This document shows positions 45,730-54,778 of a stretch of 64,000 nt of DNA, piece by piece. Made by a program: the position numbers and the translations under genes. This DNA is from Paracoccaceae bacterium. Lineage in GTDB: Bacteria; Pseudomonadota; Alphaproteobacteria; Rhodobacterales; Rhodobacteraceae. The notes below the pieces were generated by a model. That model was not told the DNA's origin, made no database searches, and saw nothing but the letters and a program-made list of their open reading frames with translations. Where the stretch lies: assembly GCA_014239455.1 (NCBI GenBank), contig JAAZYV010000001.1, positions 1 to 64,000 of the forward strand. Reading direction: 5' to 3'. Positions within the stretch are counted from its first letter, which is position 1, and each line of letters starts with the position of its first letter.

Positions 45730-46698
45730 TTGAATAGAGGTCTGGATTTAAATGCAATGCAAGAAGCCAGGGATTTTCTTGTAGGAAAAATAGTGAATAC
45801 ACCTGTGTTGGAACTTTCTAGCACCAAAATTAAGAATTTCATGCCAAATGGCTCTGATGTCAGGATGAAGCTGGAATTATTTCAGCATACTGGATCCTTT
45901 AAAAGCAGAGGGGCACTACTAGCTTTAAACAAGCTATCAACAAAACAAAAAGAAATTGGGGTAGTAGCTGTCAGTGCAGGAAACCATGCGCTAGCTGTAT
46001 CCTGGGCTGCAAATTGTGCTAACGTACATGCAAAAGTTGTAATGCTTGAAAAATCAGATCCCATTCGTATACAGGGGTGTAGGAAGTTTGGAGCTGAGGT
46101 AATTTTATGCTCGGACGTAGGAGAAGCTTTTTCTACGATGGAAGGTATTGCCAAGTCAGAAGGGAGGGTCATTTTGCAACCTTTCGATTCTAAAGAAATG
46201 ATCCTCGGCTCGGCTTCGTGCGGCCTCGAAATCATTGAAGATTTTCCAGAACTTGAAGTGGCAATAGTGCCGGTTGGAGGCGGAGGTTTAATTTCAGGAA
46301 TTGCGTCAGCGATCAAGCAGTCAAAACCCTCAACAATTATTTATGGGGTAGAACCTGAAGGAGCTGATTCAATGTATAGGAGTTTTAGAAGCCAAAAGGC
46401 AGTCAAACTGGAAACAGTAGATACAATTGCTGATAGTCTTGGTTCTCCCATGGCTATGAGTTATTCTTTTGGAGTAGCCCAAAATTTTGTTGATGCTATT
46501 GTCCGGGTTAGGGATGAAGAACTTGTTTCAGCAATGAAACTGATGCGGGAAAATTTGAATTTTATGGTTGAGCCTGCTTGCGCAGCTTCTTTAGCTGGGC
46601 TTTTAGGACCATTGAAAGAAATGGTTGGGGAGAAGGCCATTTCTATAATAGCATGTGGCTCAAATATTTCTTACGAACGTTATCAAAAGTTGGTTTAG
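45730..46698 (+). CDS. Threonine/serine dehydratase-like PLP enzyme
   Basis: 322 residues from TTG 45730. PLP fold type II: lysine Schiff base in FQHTGSFKSRGAL (K58), AVSAGNHALAVSWAA, the glycine-rich phosphate loop PVGGGGLISG near 177, and SNISYERY at the end. No regulatory ACT domain. It may deaminate threonine, serine or threo-3-hydroxyaspartate. A 20-bp palindrome precedes it, and the SDR and FAH-type genes around it suggest a small catabolic cluster. Confidence 0.85.
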   Translation: MNRGLDLNAMQEARDFLVGKIVNTPVLELSSTKIKNFMPNGSDVRMKLELFQHTGSFKSRGALLALNKLSTKQKEIGVVAVSAGNHALAVSWAANCANVHAKVVMLEKSDPIRIQGCRKFGAEVILCSDVGEAFSTMEGIAKSEGRVILQPFDSKEMILGSASCGLEIIEDFPELEVAIVPVGGGGLISGIASAIKQSKPSTIIYGVEPEGADSMYRSFRSQKAVKLETVDTIADSLGSPMAMSYSFGVAQNFVDAIVRVRDEELVSAMKLMRENLNFMVEPACAASLAGLLGPLKEMVGEKAISIIACGSNISYERYQKLV

Positions 46699-46783
46699 GG
46701 CAGTTAGGATTATCGGATTGTTCCGTAAAGCGCAGGATCGCGGTTAGGGAAAAGTCTGTAGCTGGGCATAGTATCACAAAATA

Positions 46784-47611
46784 TTGGAGCCATGTGTGAA
46801 TTTAGCAAGAAAAAACATTGTGGTCACCGGAGCTGCTAGTGGAATAGGTGAGGCACTGGCTAGGCATTTTGTCAAGTTGAAGGCAAACGTTTTTTTAGCT
46901 GACATAGATCAACCGAGATTAAGTCTTGTTGCAGAGACATTGAGTTGCTCCTATTATGTATGTGACGTAGCAAATGAGGAGAATATCCTCACGCTAGTGA
47001 ATCAGGCAAATACTGAATTAGGTCAAATAGACCTATTTTGTTCTAATGCCGGAATCCTTTTTAAAGGTGAAGTGGCCCCTCTAGCATTAGATGACCAATA
47101 TTGGATGAAATCTTGGTGTGTTAATGTTATGTCACATGTTTATGCAGCACGGTATGTTTTGCCCCAAATGATCCAAAGGCAATCAGGTTATTTCCTTCAG
47201 GTAATATCAGCCGCAGCTTTGCTATCACAGATAGGCGCTCCAGCTTATTCTGCTACAAAAAGCGCTGCATTGAGTTTTGCAGAGTCATTAGCAATAAGTC
47301 AAGGTCATAACGGGATTAAAGTTTCTGCCGCATGCCCTCAGTACGTGGCAACTCCCATGCTTGGTTTTGAAGACGCCAAACCATTGAGAGATGTTAAGAA
47401 TTTGATTTCTGCTGATGAAGCAGCACTACGAATTATTGATGGGGTACTCCTAGAAAAGTTCTTAATTCTTACAGATTCTGATTCAATAAAATTCTTTGAG
47501 CGAAAATGCAAAGATTACGATCAATGGATAATTGGAATGCAAAGGTTGAAAAATAAAATTGTTCAAGAAACAGGGGAAATTAATTTAGACAAGATGTATA
47601 AATTAATTTAG
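46784..47611 (+). CDS. Short-chain dehydrogenase/reductase
   Basis: 275 residues from TTG 46784; GTG at 46796 is an alternative. Rossmann signature TGAASGIGEA (15-24), cofactor acidic residue in FLADID (so NAD preferred), NAG in CSNAGILF, and catalytic Tyr-Lys in YSATKSAAL near 155-165. Substrate unknown. 86 nt after the dehydratase, same strand. Confidence 0.88.
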   Translation: MEPCVNLARKNIVVTGAASGIGEALARHFVKLKANVFLADIDQPRLSLVAETLSCSYYVCDVANEENILTLVNQANTELGQIDLFCSNAGILFKGEVAPLALDDQYWMKSWCVNVMSHVYAARYVLPQMIQRQSGYFLQVISAAALLSQIGAPAYSATKSAALSFAESLAISQGHNGIKVSAACPQYVATPMLGFEDAKPLRDVKNLISADEAALRIIDGVLLEKFLILTDSDSIKFFERKCKDYDQWIIGMQRLKNKIVQETGEINLDKMYKLI

Positions 47612-47666
47612 ATGATGTCTATCAATATAAAAACTCAGTATTCCTCAGGAATATTCAGAAACCACT

Positions 47667-48524
47667 TTATTCAAGGCTTAAGATATTATTTTTTAACACA
47701 CCAATATTTGAAATTTCGATTTCTAAAAAATCCCCTTTTTGTAGAAATCTATGAGGGTCTTGGCTGAGTCCAGAGCCTTCTGGAGACCCAGTGGCGATAA
47801 TGTCACCCGGCTTTAAAGTTAAAATTGTGGAAATATAAGCAATTATTTCCGCAGACTTAAATATCATTTTTCCAATTTTTGTTTCTTGCACCAATTGACC
47901 ATTTAGTTTTGTAGTAAGTAGAAACGTCTCTGGTTGAAGTTCTTTTTGATTAACGAGGACACATGGTCCACAGGAGCTAATATACTCAAAATTCTTTCCA
48001 GCAAAAATGCTATGCTTTTGCCAATCACGAATGGAACCATCATTCACGATAGTAAATCCAAAAATATGTTTGTGAGCTTCTTCGTGTCTTATGTTTTTGC
48101 CGGATTTTCCAATAATGAGACCTAATTCCCCTTCATAATCAAGTGATTGCCCTGCATGTCCTTTCGGAACAATTATGGGGCAATCAGAGCCAACAAAACA
48201 ATCTAATCCTTTAGAGAAAAGAACCATTTCAGCGTGTTCGCTCACTGAGGAATCCAGCACATATTTTTTGGGATAATTTAAACCAACGCAGATAATTCGA
48301 CTGCCCGGACAGATAGGAGGTAGCATGTCCACATGCTGAGCCGAGTATCCTTGTTCATTTTTTTCAACACTGCTTCTTAAATCATCAATGGCATTTTTCT
48401 CTATTACAGATCTAATAGACTGATACTCCTGTCTAAATCTTTTTGAAACGGGATAAACTTTTCCTTCACGGTATTCGCCAAAGGTATTATCACCATTAAT
48501 TCTAAAATTGGATAGCCTTAACAT
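47667..48524 (-). CDS. Fumarylacetoacetate hydrolase family protein
   Basis: 285 residues. The FAH core is visible: ICVGLNYPKK near 102, metal-binding DYEGELGLIIGK near 152, FTIVNDGSIRDWQ near 178, and GDIIATGSPEGSG near 252. Relatives open 2-oxo-acid or acylpyruvate C-C bonds in catabolism. Substrate unknown. Convergent with the SDR. Confidence 0.87.
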   Translation of the reverse strand: MLRLSNFRINGDNTFGEYREGKVYPVSKRFRQEYQSIRSVIEKNAIDDLRSSVEKNEQGYSAQHVDMLPPICPGSRIICVGLNYPKKYVLDSSVSEHAEMVLFSKGLDCFVGSDCPIIVPKGHAGQSLDYEGELGLIIGKSGKNIRHEEAHKHIFGFTIVNDGSIRDWQKHSIFAGKNFEYISSCGPCVLVNQKELQPETFLLTTKLNGQLVQETKIGKMIFKSAEIIAYISTILTLKPGDIIATGSPEGSGLSQDPHRFLQKGDFLEIEISNIGVLKNNILSLE

Positions 48525-48578
48525 TATCTCTAGGTATTCATCATCTCTTTTATGTACAGCGTCTTATAGTACTCAATG

Positions 48579-49052
48579 TTAATCCATATACTTGTTAGAA
48601 CTCAATTTAGTTCTTATTCCTTCAATTATCTTATCAATTTTAGTAGTGTCTGATTTTGTCTTTTCAATTAAGGTGGCCAATTTTTCTATTTCATTGGACA
48701 AGTCTTGGCTTTGAGTATTTGAGTCCATTAGCCTCAGTTGCGTTTTTCTTATTATGGCGGCAAGCGCTGAGTCCTTTTCCATAAGCTTTAAGAAAATTAT
48801 CTTAGGTATATAACTGGCGAAGACTTGAGATTTACCAGTTTTTGCTGTGACTGTTCTTTTTGTATTTAAGACAATCGATGATTCACCAAAGATCTCTCTA
48901 TCACCTATTTCATTTAATTTCAGTCCATCAGGGGTGTAGAGGATAACTGTCCCTTCTTTGATTAAATACACGGCATCTGGATCATCACCAGCTGAATAAA
49001 TTACTTCATGGGGTTTCCAGTTTATATTCTTTGTAGTTAAGGACATCCACAC
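48579..49052 (-). CDS. Cyclic nucleotide-binding domain protein (no DNA-binding domain)
   Basis: 157 residues. N-terminal CRP-like beta barrel (VIYSAGDDPDAVYLIKEGTVILY near 19-41 and REIFGESSIVLNTKRT near 73-88, the latter equal to the phosphate-binding cassette), then a predicted coiled coil (about 118-150) in place of a helix-turn-helix. Likely a cAMP or cGMP sensor acting on a protein partner. The key phosphate-contacting Arg is shown as KRT. Confidence 0.78.
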   Translation of the reverse strand: MWMSLTTKNINWKPHEVIYSAGDDPDAVYLIKEGTVILYTPDGLKLNEIGDREIFGESSIVLNTKRTVTAKTGKSQVFASYIPKIIFLKLMEKDSALAAIIRKTQLRLMDSNTQSQDLSNEIEKLATLIEKTKSDTTKIDKIIEGIRTKLSSNKYMD

Positions 49053-49106
49053 ATCAATACATTATTTTTCATTCTTATTCAAATTTTATGAAATGATTGG
49101 GAATAA

Positions 49107-50690
49107 TCAATAACCTACACTGGACAACCACCATTCCTTCCCAGTTTTGGTCTGAATATAATCTGGCCATGCGAAATTGATTGGTGGTTCATAATCGCAT
49201 AGAGGTCGAATCCATTTGGATCCATGAATACCTCCACCAGTTCTCTTAGTGAATTCATTTTTGGCTTTCTTTAGTTTGTCAGGGGTTGTCAGCATCGCTA
49301 CAAATGACAAACCTATGGTCTTTGCAGCAGTCATAATCATTGGATCAATTGTTTCCGGAATGCCACCCAGGGCATTCATAACCCAATTTGGATATGAAAA
49401 ACCCTTGACTGGAGCTAACATTGGTCTTGCTATATATAATCTGGCAGTAGGCACGTGCCAGCACATTTCTGTATAATCGTCTGATGTGAAGTTCAACTGG
49501 GAGGGTGGTAGATCTCGGCGAACAATATCCTCAGCCACTTTGGGATCTATAATTTTTTCAGATTCCTCCAAAAAAGGGTTTTTGGTTTTGGATAATCCAA
49601 GATTTTTTCTCATATCGTTGGCTATTAGCTTAGCTTTCACCCCCCATACAGGAGCGCCAACTTCTCTTAAAGCATCGAAAACCAATTTTGAAATAGTATG
49701 ATTGGGGAGACCGGGGCGTGATTTTGAAACCCAATGCTTGCTAAATTTGCAATTAGTCATTTTTGCCGCTGCAGATGCATTGTTATCAAGAAAAGTCATT
49801 ACTTTCTGAGCCTGATCAATAGTTGGGACCCTAATCATGTATTGCAATTCTGAGATTTGAGGAGCTAAGTTGTCGGCAGTTGCTTGACCGGAAGTTAAAA
49901 TCATTTCATTCATGGACCAGCTACCGGTATGGGGTAGCATTGAGTCTCTAAGGCTACGAGAGCTCGAATACATTAGAAAAAGGGCATCATTGGTACCAGG
50001 TGTCCTTGCCTCTGAATGTGATTGCGGGATTGGTGCATTCTGGTCAACATGTTGGTTTAGCCAGTTCTCCGGCTCAAGGCTTTCAAAGCGATAAATCATT
50101 GCAAAGGCTGCACCACAATGTATATTCCATCGGACTGTGTTGCACCATGGTATCATATAGCATGGGTGAAAACTTATCATGGCATCTAAACCATCATAAT
50201 AACCGTGGGCGGCATGTATTGGTTTAGATCCTCTCAATTTTTCGGCAGGTTCTCCAGTAAAACAAAGCTTGCCTTTAATATTGTGTTTTTCCATTGTTGC
50301 CTTTGTAGCCAATAGACCACCAAGTGCACTAATACCAAGGGCTGAGTGAGGGTCAGTGTGCCCACTGGCGTGTTGGGATAAACCCTCTCTAGGTGACTTA
50401 TATGTTGTGGCTGCTTGGCACTGTCCTGGAACAGCATCATACTCGGCATAGGTTGCTAGATTAGGTCCATTACCATTGTCCCATTCTGCATAAAATGCCG
50501 TTGGCATTCCAGCCGAATTTCTTTCTACCTTGAACCCATTTTGCTTCAAGATATCTATATAAAAACTTACTGATTCATATTCTCTCCAGGCAGGTTCAGC
50601 TAGATTCCAGATGATTTGATTCCACCTAGACAGGTTTTCAGCATTTTCAGTAATCCACTTAAAAACAGTTTTACTTATTTCACTGGTCAT
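49107..50690 (-). CDS. M20-family amidohydrolase (AbgB-like)
   Basis: 527 residues, binuclear metallohydrolase with a lid domain. ATYAEYDAVPGQ (about 83), ASGHTDPHSALG with metal ligands (near 111), LCFTGEPAEK near 148, and the lid around 185-320. Most like the aminobenzoyl-glutamate utilisation B type; substrates in this group are N-acyl amino acids and dipeptides. Single gene. Confidence 0.82.
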   Translation of the reverse strand: MTSEISKTVFKWITENAENLSRWNQIIWNLAEPAWREYESVSFYIDILKQNGFKVERNSAGMPTAFYAEWDNGNGPNLATYAEYDAVPGQCQAATTYKSPREGLSQHASGHTDPHSALGISALGGLLATKATMEKHNIKGKLCFTGEPAEKLRGSKPIHAAHGYYDGLDAMISFHPCYMIPWCNTVRWNIHCGAAFAMIYRFESLEPENWLNQHVDQNAPIPQSHSEARTPGTNDALFLMYSSSRSLRDSMLPHTGSWSMNEMILTSGQATADNLAPQISELQYMIRVPTIDQAQKVMTFLDNNASAAAKMTNCKFSKHWVSKSRPGLPNHTISKLVFDALREVGAPVWGVKAKLIANDMRKNLGLSKTKNPFLEESEKIIDPKVAEDIVRRDLPPSQLNFTSDDYTEMCWHVPTARLYIARPMLAPVKGFSYPNWVMNALGGIPETIDPMIMTAAKTIGLSFVAMLTTPDKLKKAKNEFTKRTGGGIHGSKWIRPLCDYEPPINFAWPDYIQTKTGKEWWLSSVGY

Positions 50691-50749
50691 CGGTTCATTT
50701 TTGTATACTTTTTTCTATAGGAATTTACCTAACAGATTTATGTAAATCT

Positions 50750-51460
50750 TTATTTATTTAGAAAGCAAGAAGCTCTTCCTTCCATTTTGAGGGTAGTAGC
50801 TCCTATTCGTACTCTTTTAGCTTGATTTTTTAGTTTTTGACTTAGGTTTGCGGCATTTCTTTTCTTGGGACTCGGAAGTGTTACAGCTATGTGGGAGGCC
50901 TGTCTCAAAGATAATTCATTAGTTTTCTTGCCAAAGCGTTTTTTTGCAATTGATGACATTCCAAAATAACCTCTCCCAGTTTCAGCAATATTCAAATAAA
51001 CCTCAAGAATTCTTTTCTTTGGCCACAAGGTTTCAATTAAAAGTGTTATGAATGCTTCCATTCCCTTTCTCAACCAGGATCTATCGCGCCACAAGAAAAG
51101 ATTTTTTGCAACCTGTTGGCTAATGGTTGAGGCGCCTCTCAGGGAGCCTTTTTTCCTGACTTTAAATATTTCAGAGAGGTCAAATCCATGGTGGGCACAA
51201 AAATTTGAATCTTCTGAGGCCACCACTGCCAATAAAATATTGTTTCCTAAATTATCTAAAGGTGTCCACTCTAATTCTACACTATCTCGTAGAGTTCTTT
51301 TTTCTGAAATAATTACAGATGTGGTGGGGGGGTTAAACCATCTAAGAAGTATGATAAGTATCAAGAATACCACTATTATAGTGATTAATATCCTTATCAT
51401 CCATTTGACTGCATTCACCAGCCTGGGTTCCTTTTTGAAGGAAAGGGTCTTACTCATCAA
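50750..51460 (-). CDS. mtgA: Monofunctional biosynthetic peptidoglycan transglycosylase
   Basis: 236 residues. One membrane helix (about 20-40), GT51 domain with the catalytic Glu in AVVASEDSNFCAHHG (E83), RGASTISQQVAKNLFLW, and KRILEVYLNIAETGRGYFG. Polymerises glycan strands from lipid II without a transpeptidase domain. ATG at 51457 is equally possible. Confidence 0.94.
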   Translation of the reverse strand: MMSKTLSFKKEPRLVNAVKWMIRILITIIVVFLILIILLRWFNPPTTSVIISEKRTLRDSVELEWTPLDNLGNNILLAVVASEDSNFCAHHGFDLSEIFKVRKKGSLRGASTISQQVAKNLFLWRDRSWLRKGMEAFITLLIETLWPKKRILEVYLNIAETGRGYFGMSSIAKKRFGKKTNELSLRQASHIAVTLPSPKKRNAANLSQKLKNQAKRVRIGATTLKMEGRASCFLNK

Positions 51461-51649
51461 TCTGAGACCTTGGGTTGTTTGGATTTTTTTTTAGTATGTC
51501 ATTATTTAGCAAATAAAGATATGTAATTCCAAATAGTTGGCACAAATTATCCTTTTCACTTTTGTCGTTACAATGTTATAAAGTAGCTAAATAATCATGG
51601 AGGGAATGAGGTAATTCTCTTAGGTGATTTAGTTAAATGCGAGGTTTTT

Positions 51650-52447
51650 ATGGAAATAGAATTTCACGGGGTTAGAGGCTCAATCCCGATTCCAGCAGAA
51701 AATTTTTTGGAGTATGGGGGTAATACTACTTGCATAGAAATAAGTTCTAAAGACTTTCAGTTGATAATTGATGCAGGCTCAGGATTTAAGAATGTACGAA
51801 TTAGAGAGGGAAGACCAACCTTTTTGATCTTTTCTCACTTTCACCACGATCACTTACAAGGATTACCTTTTAATGAGGCACTCTTTTCTACGAAACATCA
51901 GATCCATGTTGGATCTGGTCTGGTAGGTAAAGAAGGACTCAAGGAGGCCTTGTCGACGGCCTTTACTCCGCCTCTATTCCCGTTGGATTTAATCGGTGGT
52001 AATTTTGCGTTTAACATTATGAATTTTGAAACTTTTCAGGCGGCTGCGATCGATTTTTTTTCTATAGCAACATTCCCACTTTCTCATCCTGGAGGAGCGG
52101 CGGGTTACAAGATAGCCGTAGGAAATAGGTCAGTAGTTTGTGGTTTAGACCACGAGTATGGATTGGACAAAGAACTCGATGCCCATTTTCATGGAGCATC
52201 AGATAATTCCGATTTAGTTATTTGGGATGGTATGTTTACCAATTCAGAACTCAAGAATAAGCAAGGTTGGGGACATAGTACCATCGAACAGGCAATTGCA
52301 TTTTCATCTACTTGTAATCCAAATTTACTTTTTATCACTCATCATTCTCCTCAAAGAAAAGATCAGGAACTTAACCAATTAACTCAAGATTTGCTGCCAG
52401 GTAGAGTGAAATTCGCTAAGGAAAATAAAAAGTTTGAAATTTCATGA
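51650..52447 (+). CDS. MBL-fold metallo-hydrolase
   Basis: 265 residues. The start FHGVRGSIP and YGGNTTC and the metal motif SHFHHDHLQG (H63, H65, D67, H68), then CGLDHEYG and ITHHSPQR, match the GVRGS type of metallo-beta-lactamase hydrolases often coded beside cyclic-nucleotide-binding or response-regulator genes. Some relatives cleave phosphodiesters. GAGG precedes the ATG. Confidence 0.84.
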   Translation: MEIEFHGVRGSIPIPAENFLEYGGNTTCIEISSKDFQLIIDAGSGFKNVRIREGRPTFLIFSHFHHDHLQGLPFNEALFSTKHQIHVGSGLVGKEGLKEALSTAFTPPLFPLDLIGGNFAFNIMNFETFQAAAIDFFSIATFPLSHPGGAAGYKIAVGNRSVVCGLDHEYGLDKELDAHFHGASDNSDLVIWDGMFTNSELKNKQGWGHSTIEQAIAFSSTCNPNLLFITHHSPQRKDQELNQLTQDLLPGRVKFAKENKKFEIS

Positions 52448-52473
52448 TAGGACGTAAAACTAAAGGGGCATAA

Positions 52474-52812
52474 ATGGAGAAAATTACCTACAATACAGGG
52501 CAATATGTTTTTAAAGCCGGCGATAAATCGGATAAAGTGTTTCTATTAATGGAAGGCGAGGTGGGAATTTTTCTGCCAACTAATGAAACACAACAACCAA
52601 ACCATAAGATAGAAATAAATGAGATATTTGGGGAAATGGGTGTTATAGAGGGTAAACTTCGTATGGCTGATGCGAGATGTTTGTCTTCAGCAACGATTAT
52701 GGCAATCTCAAAAGATCAATTTGAAAAAAAAATAGAAAGTTCTGATCCCTTTATAAGAGGATTGATAAGAATCTTGTCTTCTAGGGTCAGAGCATTACAG
52801 AAGAATAAGTAA
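52474..52812 (+). CDS. Stand-alone cyclic nucleotide-binding domain protein
   Basis: 112 residues, one CRP-like domain: YVFKAGDKSDKVFLLMEGEVGIF and EIFGEMGVIEGKLRMADARC with the E/R pair of the phosphate-binding cassette. No DNA-binding part. 26 nt behind the MBL hydrolase, so probably co-transcribed and functionally linked. Confidence 0.82.
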   Translation: MEKITYNTGQYVFKAGDKSDKVFLLMEGEVGIFLPTNETQQPNHKIEINEIFGEMGVIEGKLRMADARCLSSATIMAISKDQFEKKIESSDPFIRGLIRILSSRVRALQKNK

Positions 52813-52930
52813 GTTTTTTCCATAATTGAAGATTGAGTCAATGGAGGATAATTTCAGCAAAGGAAATTGTTTCAATTGGAAAAAGACTGGAACAAGGTTA
52901 TTTGATTTTCTAAATAAAACTTAAAATTAC

Positions 52931-53449
52931 ATGAAAAAAAAACTAATAATATACTCTACTACTGATGGGCAGACTTTCTTGATTTGCCAGAGAATCAAGG
53001 AAATTTTAAATGAAAAAGCACAAGTTTCACTATTAGCTTTAGATGAATGTTCAGAAAATGATTTAAAAAACTTTGATCAAATAATACTTGGTGCCAGTAT
53101 CAGATATGGCAAACATAAACCAGCAGTTCACAAGTTTGTGGAACTGAATAGAAAAATCTTGGAAGAAAAAAGAACAGCTTTTTTTACAGTCAATGTAGTA
53201 GCTAGAAAACAAAATAAAAACAGTCCTGCAACAAACCCATATTTGAAGAAATTTCTTAATGCTACTTCTTGGAATCCTGATGTTTCAGGGGTATTTTCAG
53301 GCAAAATTGATTATCCCAAATATGGGTTTTTCGATAAACATGTTATTCGGTTGATAATGTATATTACAAGAGGACCTACTGACATGAATGGAACTTATGA
53401 GTTCACAGACTGGAAAAAAGTCGAGGAATTTGCCAGCGAGTTAAATTAG
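52931..53449 (+). CDS. hemG: Menaquinone-dependent protoporphyrinogen oxidase-like flavodoxin
   Basis: 172 residues. Flavodoxin fold with FMN loop YSTTDGQTF near 9-17, LGASIRYGKHKPAV near 54-67, and the HemG-specific tail GKIDYPKYGFFDKHVIRLIM, TRGPTD and EFTDWKKVEEFA. HemG makes protoporphyrin IX using a quinone as acceptor and is a gammaproteobacterial type; Alphaproteobacteria mostly use HemJ. Call as HemG-type is good, in vivo role inferred. Confidence 0.8.
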   Translation: MKKKLIIYSTTDGQTFLICQRIKEILNEKAQVSLLALDECSENDLKNFDQIILGASIRYGKHKPAVHKFVELNRKILEEKRTAFFTVNVVARKQNKNSPATNPYLKKFLNATSWNPDVSGVFSGKIDYPKYGFFDKHVIRLIMYITRGPTDMNGTYEFTDWKKVEEFASELN

Positions 53450-53606
53450 TTGGTTTAACAGGCGACCTTAGCATTAGAATAGTGTTCTTATTACATAAAT
53501 TTCATAAAATCGTTTAAACTAGTTTTTTCATTGACGAACAGAATTAGTATGAAACAATCCGTATAAGCAAAGACAATTCGGTTATTTAAATTCAAATTCT
53601 CAAAGG

Positions 53607-53648
53607 AATACTTAAAAGAGGGTATAGAACTGCCCTCTTTTAAGTATT
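53607..53648. terminator. Bidirectional terminator between hemG and hsp20
   Basis: A perfect 16-bp inverted repeat (53607-53622 with 53633-53648) and a 10-nt loop. The stem has a GGG/CCC head, and A-rich and T-rich flanks in both strands, so it fits both convergent genes. Confidence 0.85.
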
Positions 53649-53691
53649 AATTATTAAATTGATCTTTTAATTTTACGAAAGCCTTTTTCAG

Positions 53692-54138
53692 TCAGGCAGC
53701 TTTTTTAGATAAAGATTTTGCAGAGCTCCTAATCGCAATGTGCTTAGGTTGCTCGGCTTCAGGAATATTTTTGTGTAGAGAAATGACTAGCATTCCATTT
53801 ACCAACTCTGCATCTATAACGTCGATGTTTTCAGCTAGTCGAAATTGTCTGTTGAACGGCCGCTTTGCTATCCCACGATGAATGAAAGAAGTAGGTTCGC
53901 GTTCATCCTCCTTTGAGGACGCCGTTACTGTCAATATGCCATCCTTCATCTCAGCACTAATATCTCTTTCTGAGAATCCAGCAAGCGCTAGTGAGATTTT
54001 ATAATCCGTGTCACTCATTTTCTCTATGTTATAAGCTGGGTAGGATTGGTCCTTAAAATTAGCTATTCGGTCAAATTCATCAAATAAATTATCGAATCCA
54101 ACAAATGATTTTATTAATGGACTAGTTATAAAAGTCAT
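53692..54138 (-). CDS. Small heat shock protein, Hsp20/IbpA family
   Basis: 148 residues. Alpha-crystallin domain (about 35-125): YPAYNIEKMSDTDYKISLALAGF, ISAEMKDGILTV, FIHRGIAKRPFNRQF, VNGMLVISLHKNIPE, and a short C-terminal tail. Binds unfolding proteins without ATP. AAAGGAG precedes the ATG. A sigma-32-type promoter lies about 95 nt upstream. Confidence 0.93.
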   Translation of the reverse strand: MTFITSPLIKSFVGFDNLFDEFDRIANFKDQSYPAYNIEKMSDTDYKISLALAGFSERDISAEMKDGILTVTASSKEDEREPTSFIHRGIAKRPFNRQFRLAENIDVIDAELVNGMLVISLHKNIPEAEQPKHIAIRSSAKSLSKKAA

Positions 54139-54231
54139 GATTTTCTCCTTTTGTAAGCAAGATAAGATTCAGTCCTTAAAGCAACTAAACCTAGGTTTGT
54201 TTGTAGCCCTATGTAAGCGACCACAGTTTTG

Positions 54232-54259
54232 ATATGGGTGCTATCTAATCAATTTCAAG
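54232..54259 (-). promoter_or_regulatory. Heat-shock (RpoH) promoter of hsp20
   Basis: Read on the minus strand: CTTGAAA (54259-54253), 14 nt, CCCATAT (54238-54232). This equals the known sigma-32 consensus CTTGAAA...CCCATnT. The leader from a start near 54225 to the gene is about 87 nt. Confidence 0.8.
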
Positions 54260-54273
54260 ATTCTTGAAAATAT

Positions 54274-54612
54274 TTAATAATTATTGTTAGTGCTCTTTTC
54301 CGAAGAAACACCTCCATCGCAAGAACCACCAGAACTACAAGAGATGGACTCACTCTTTGACTGGTTAGGTACCCCACCAAATGTTTTTTGATTTTTAGTG
54401 TCCAAACCAGTGTTGAAGGTCAGGCCATTACTAAAACTCTTTTCTTTTCCCCATACATCTAGTTCACCTATATTAAGGCTCTTAAGTTGTTTTTTTCCCG
54501 GGAAAATCAATAAAACCTCTCCTGTCTCCATATCAACCATCGTACCGCGTACCTCATGTGGTTGACCCGATGCCATAGAAATACCAAAAAGTGTTAACAT
54601 TAAATAATTCAT
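54274..54612 (-). CDS. Hypothetical secreted protein with Cys-rich tail
   Basis: 112 residues from ATG 54612 (a frame up to 54660 is longer but less signal-like). The start MNYLMLTLFGISMASG is a short signal peptide. A beta-rich middle (VRGTMVDMETGEVLLIFPGKK) is followed by a Ser/Gly-rich tail with CSSGGSC, a possible metal or disulfide site. No family recognised. The region between it and hsp20 holds the hsp20 promoter. Confidence 0.55.
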   Translation of the reverse strand: MNYLMLTLFGISMASGQPHEVRGTMVDMETGEVLLIFPGKKQLKSLNIGELDVWGKEKSFSNGLTFNTGLDTKNQKTFGGVPNQSKSESISCSSGGSCDGGVSSEKSTNNNY

Positions 54613-54778
54613 TTGTTTGAACTTGCTTGAGGATTCAATCATTAAATGGTTAGATATCAAAATTATTAGCTTTAAGATAAAACGTCTTATGAGCCAACTT
54701 GTTTATCTAGTTTTCAGTTTGGTTAGACAAATACTATATGGAAATGAAAATTTTTAAAAGGTTTGCCATGATTATTTT

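Noticed and set aside
46699..46783. GC-richer patch between the dehydratase and SDR genes examined as a tRNA
   Set aside because: No cloverleaf can be drawn: there is no T-arm GGTTCGA-type block and no matching acceptor stem.
47640..47666. TATTCC/GGAATA hairpin between the SDR and FAH-type genes
   Set aside because: AT-rich 6-bp stem with a three-base loop and no T-run; too weak to call.
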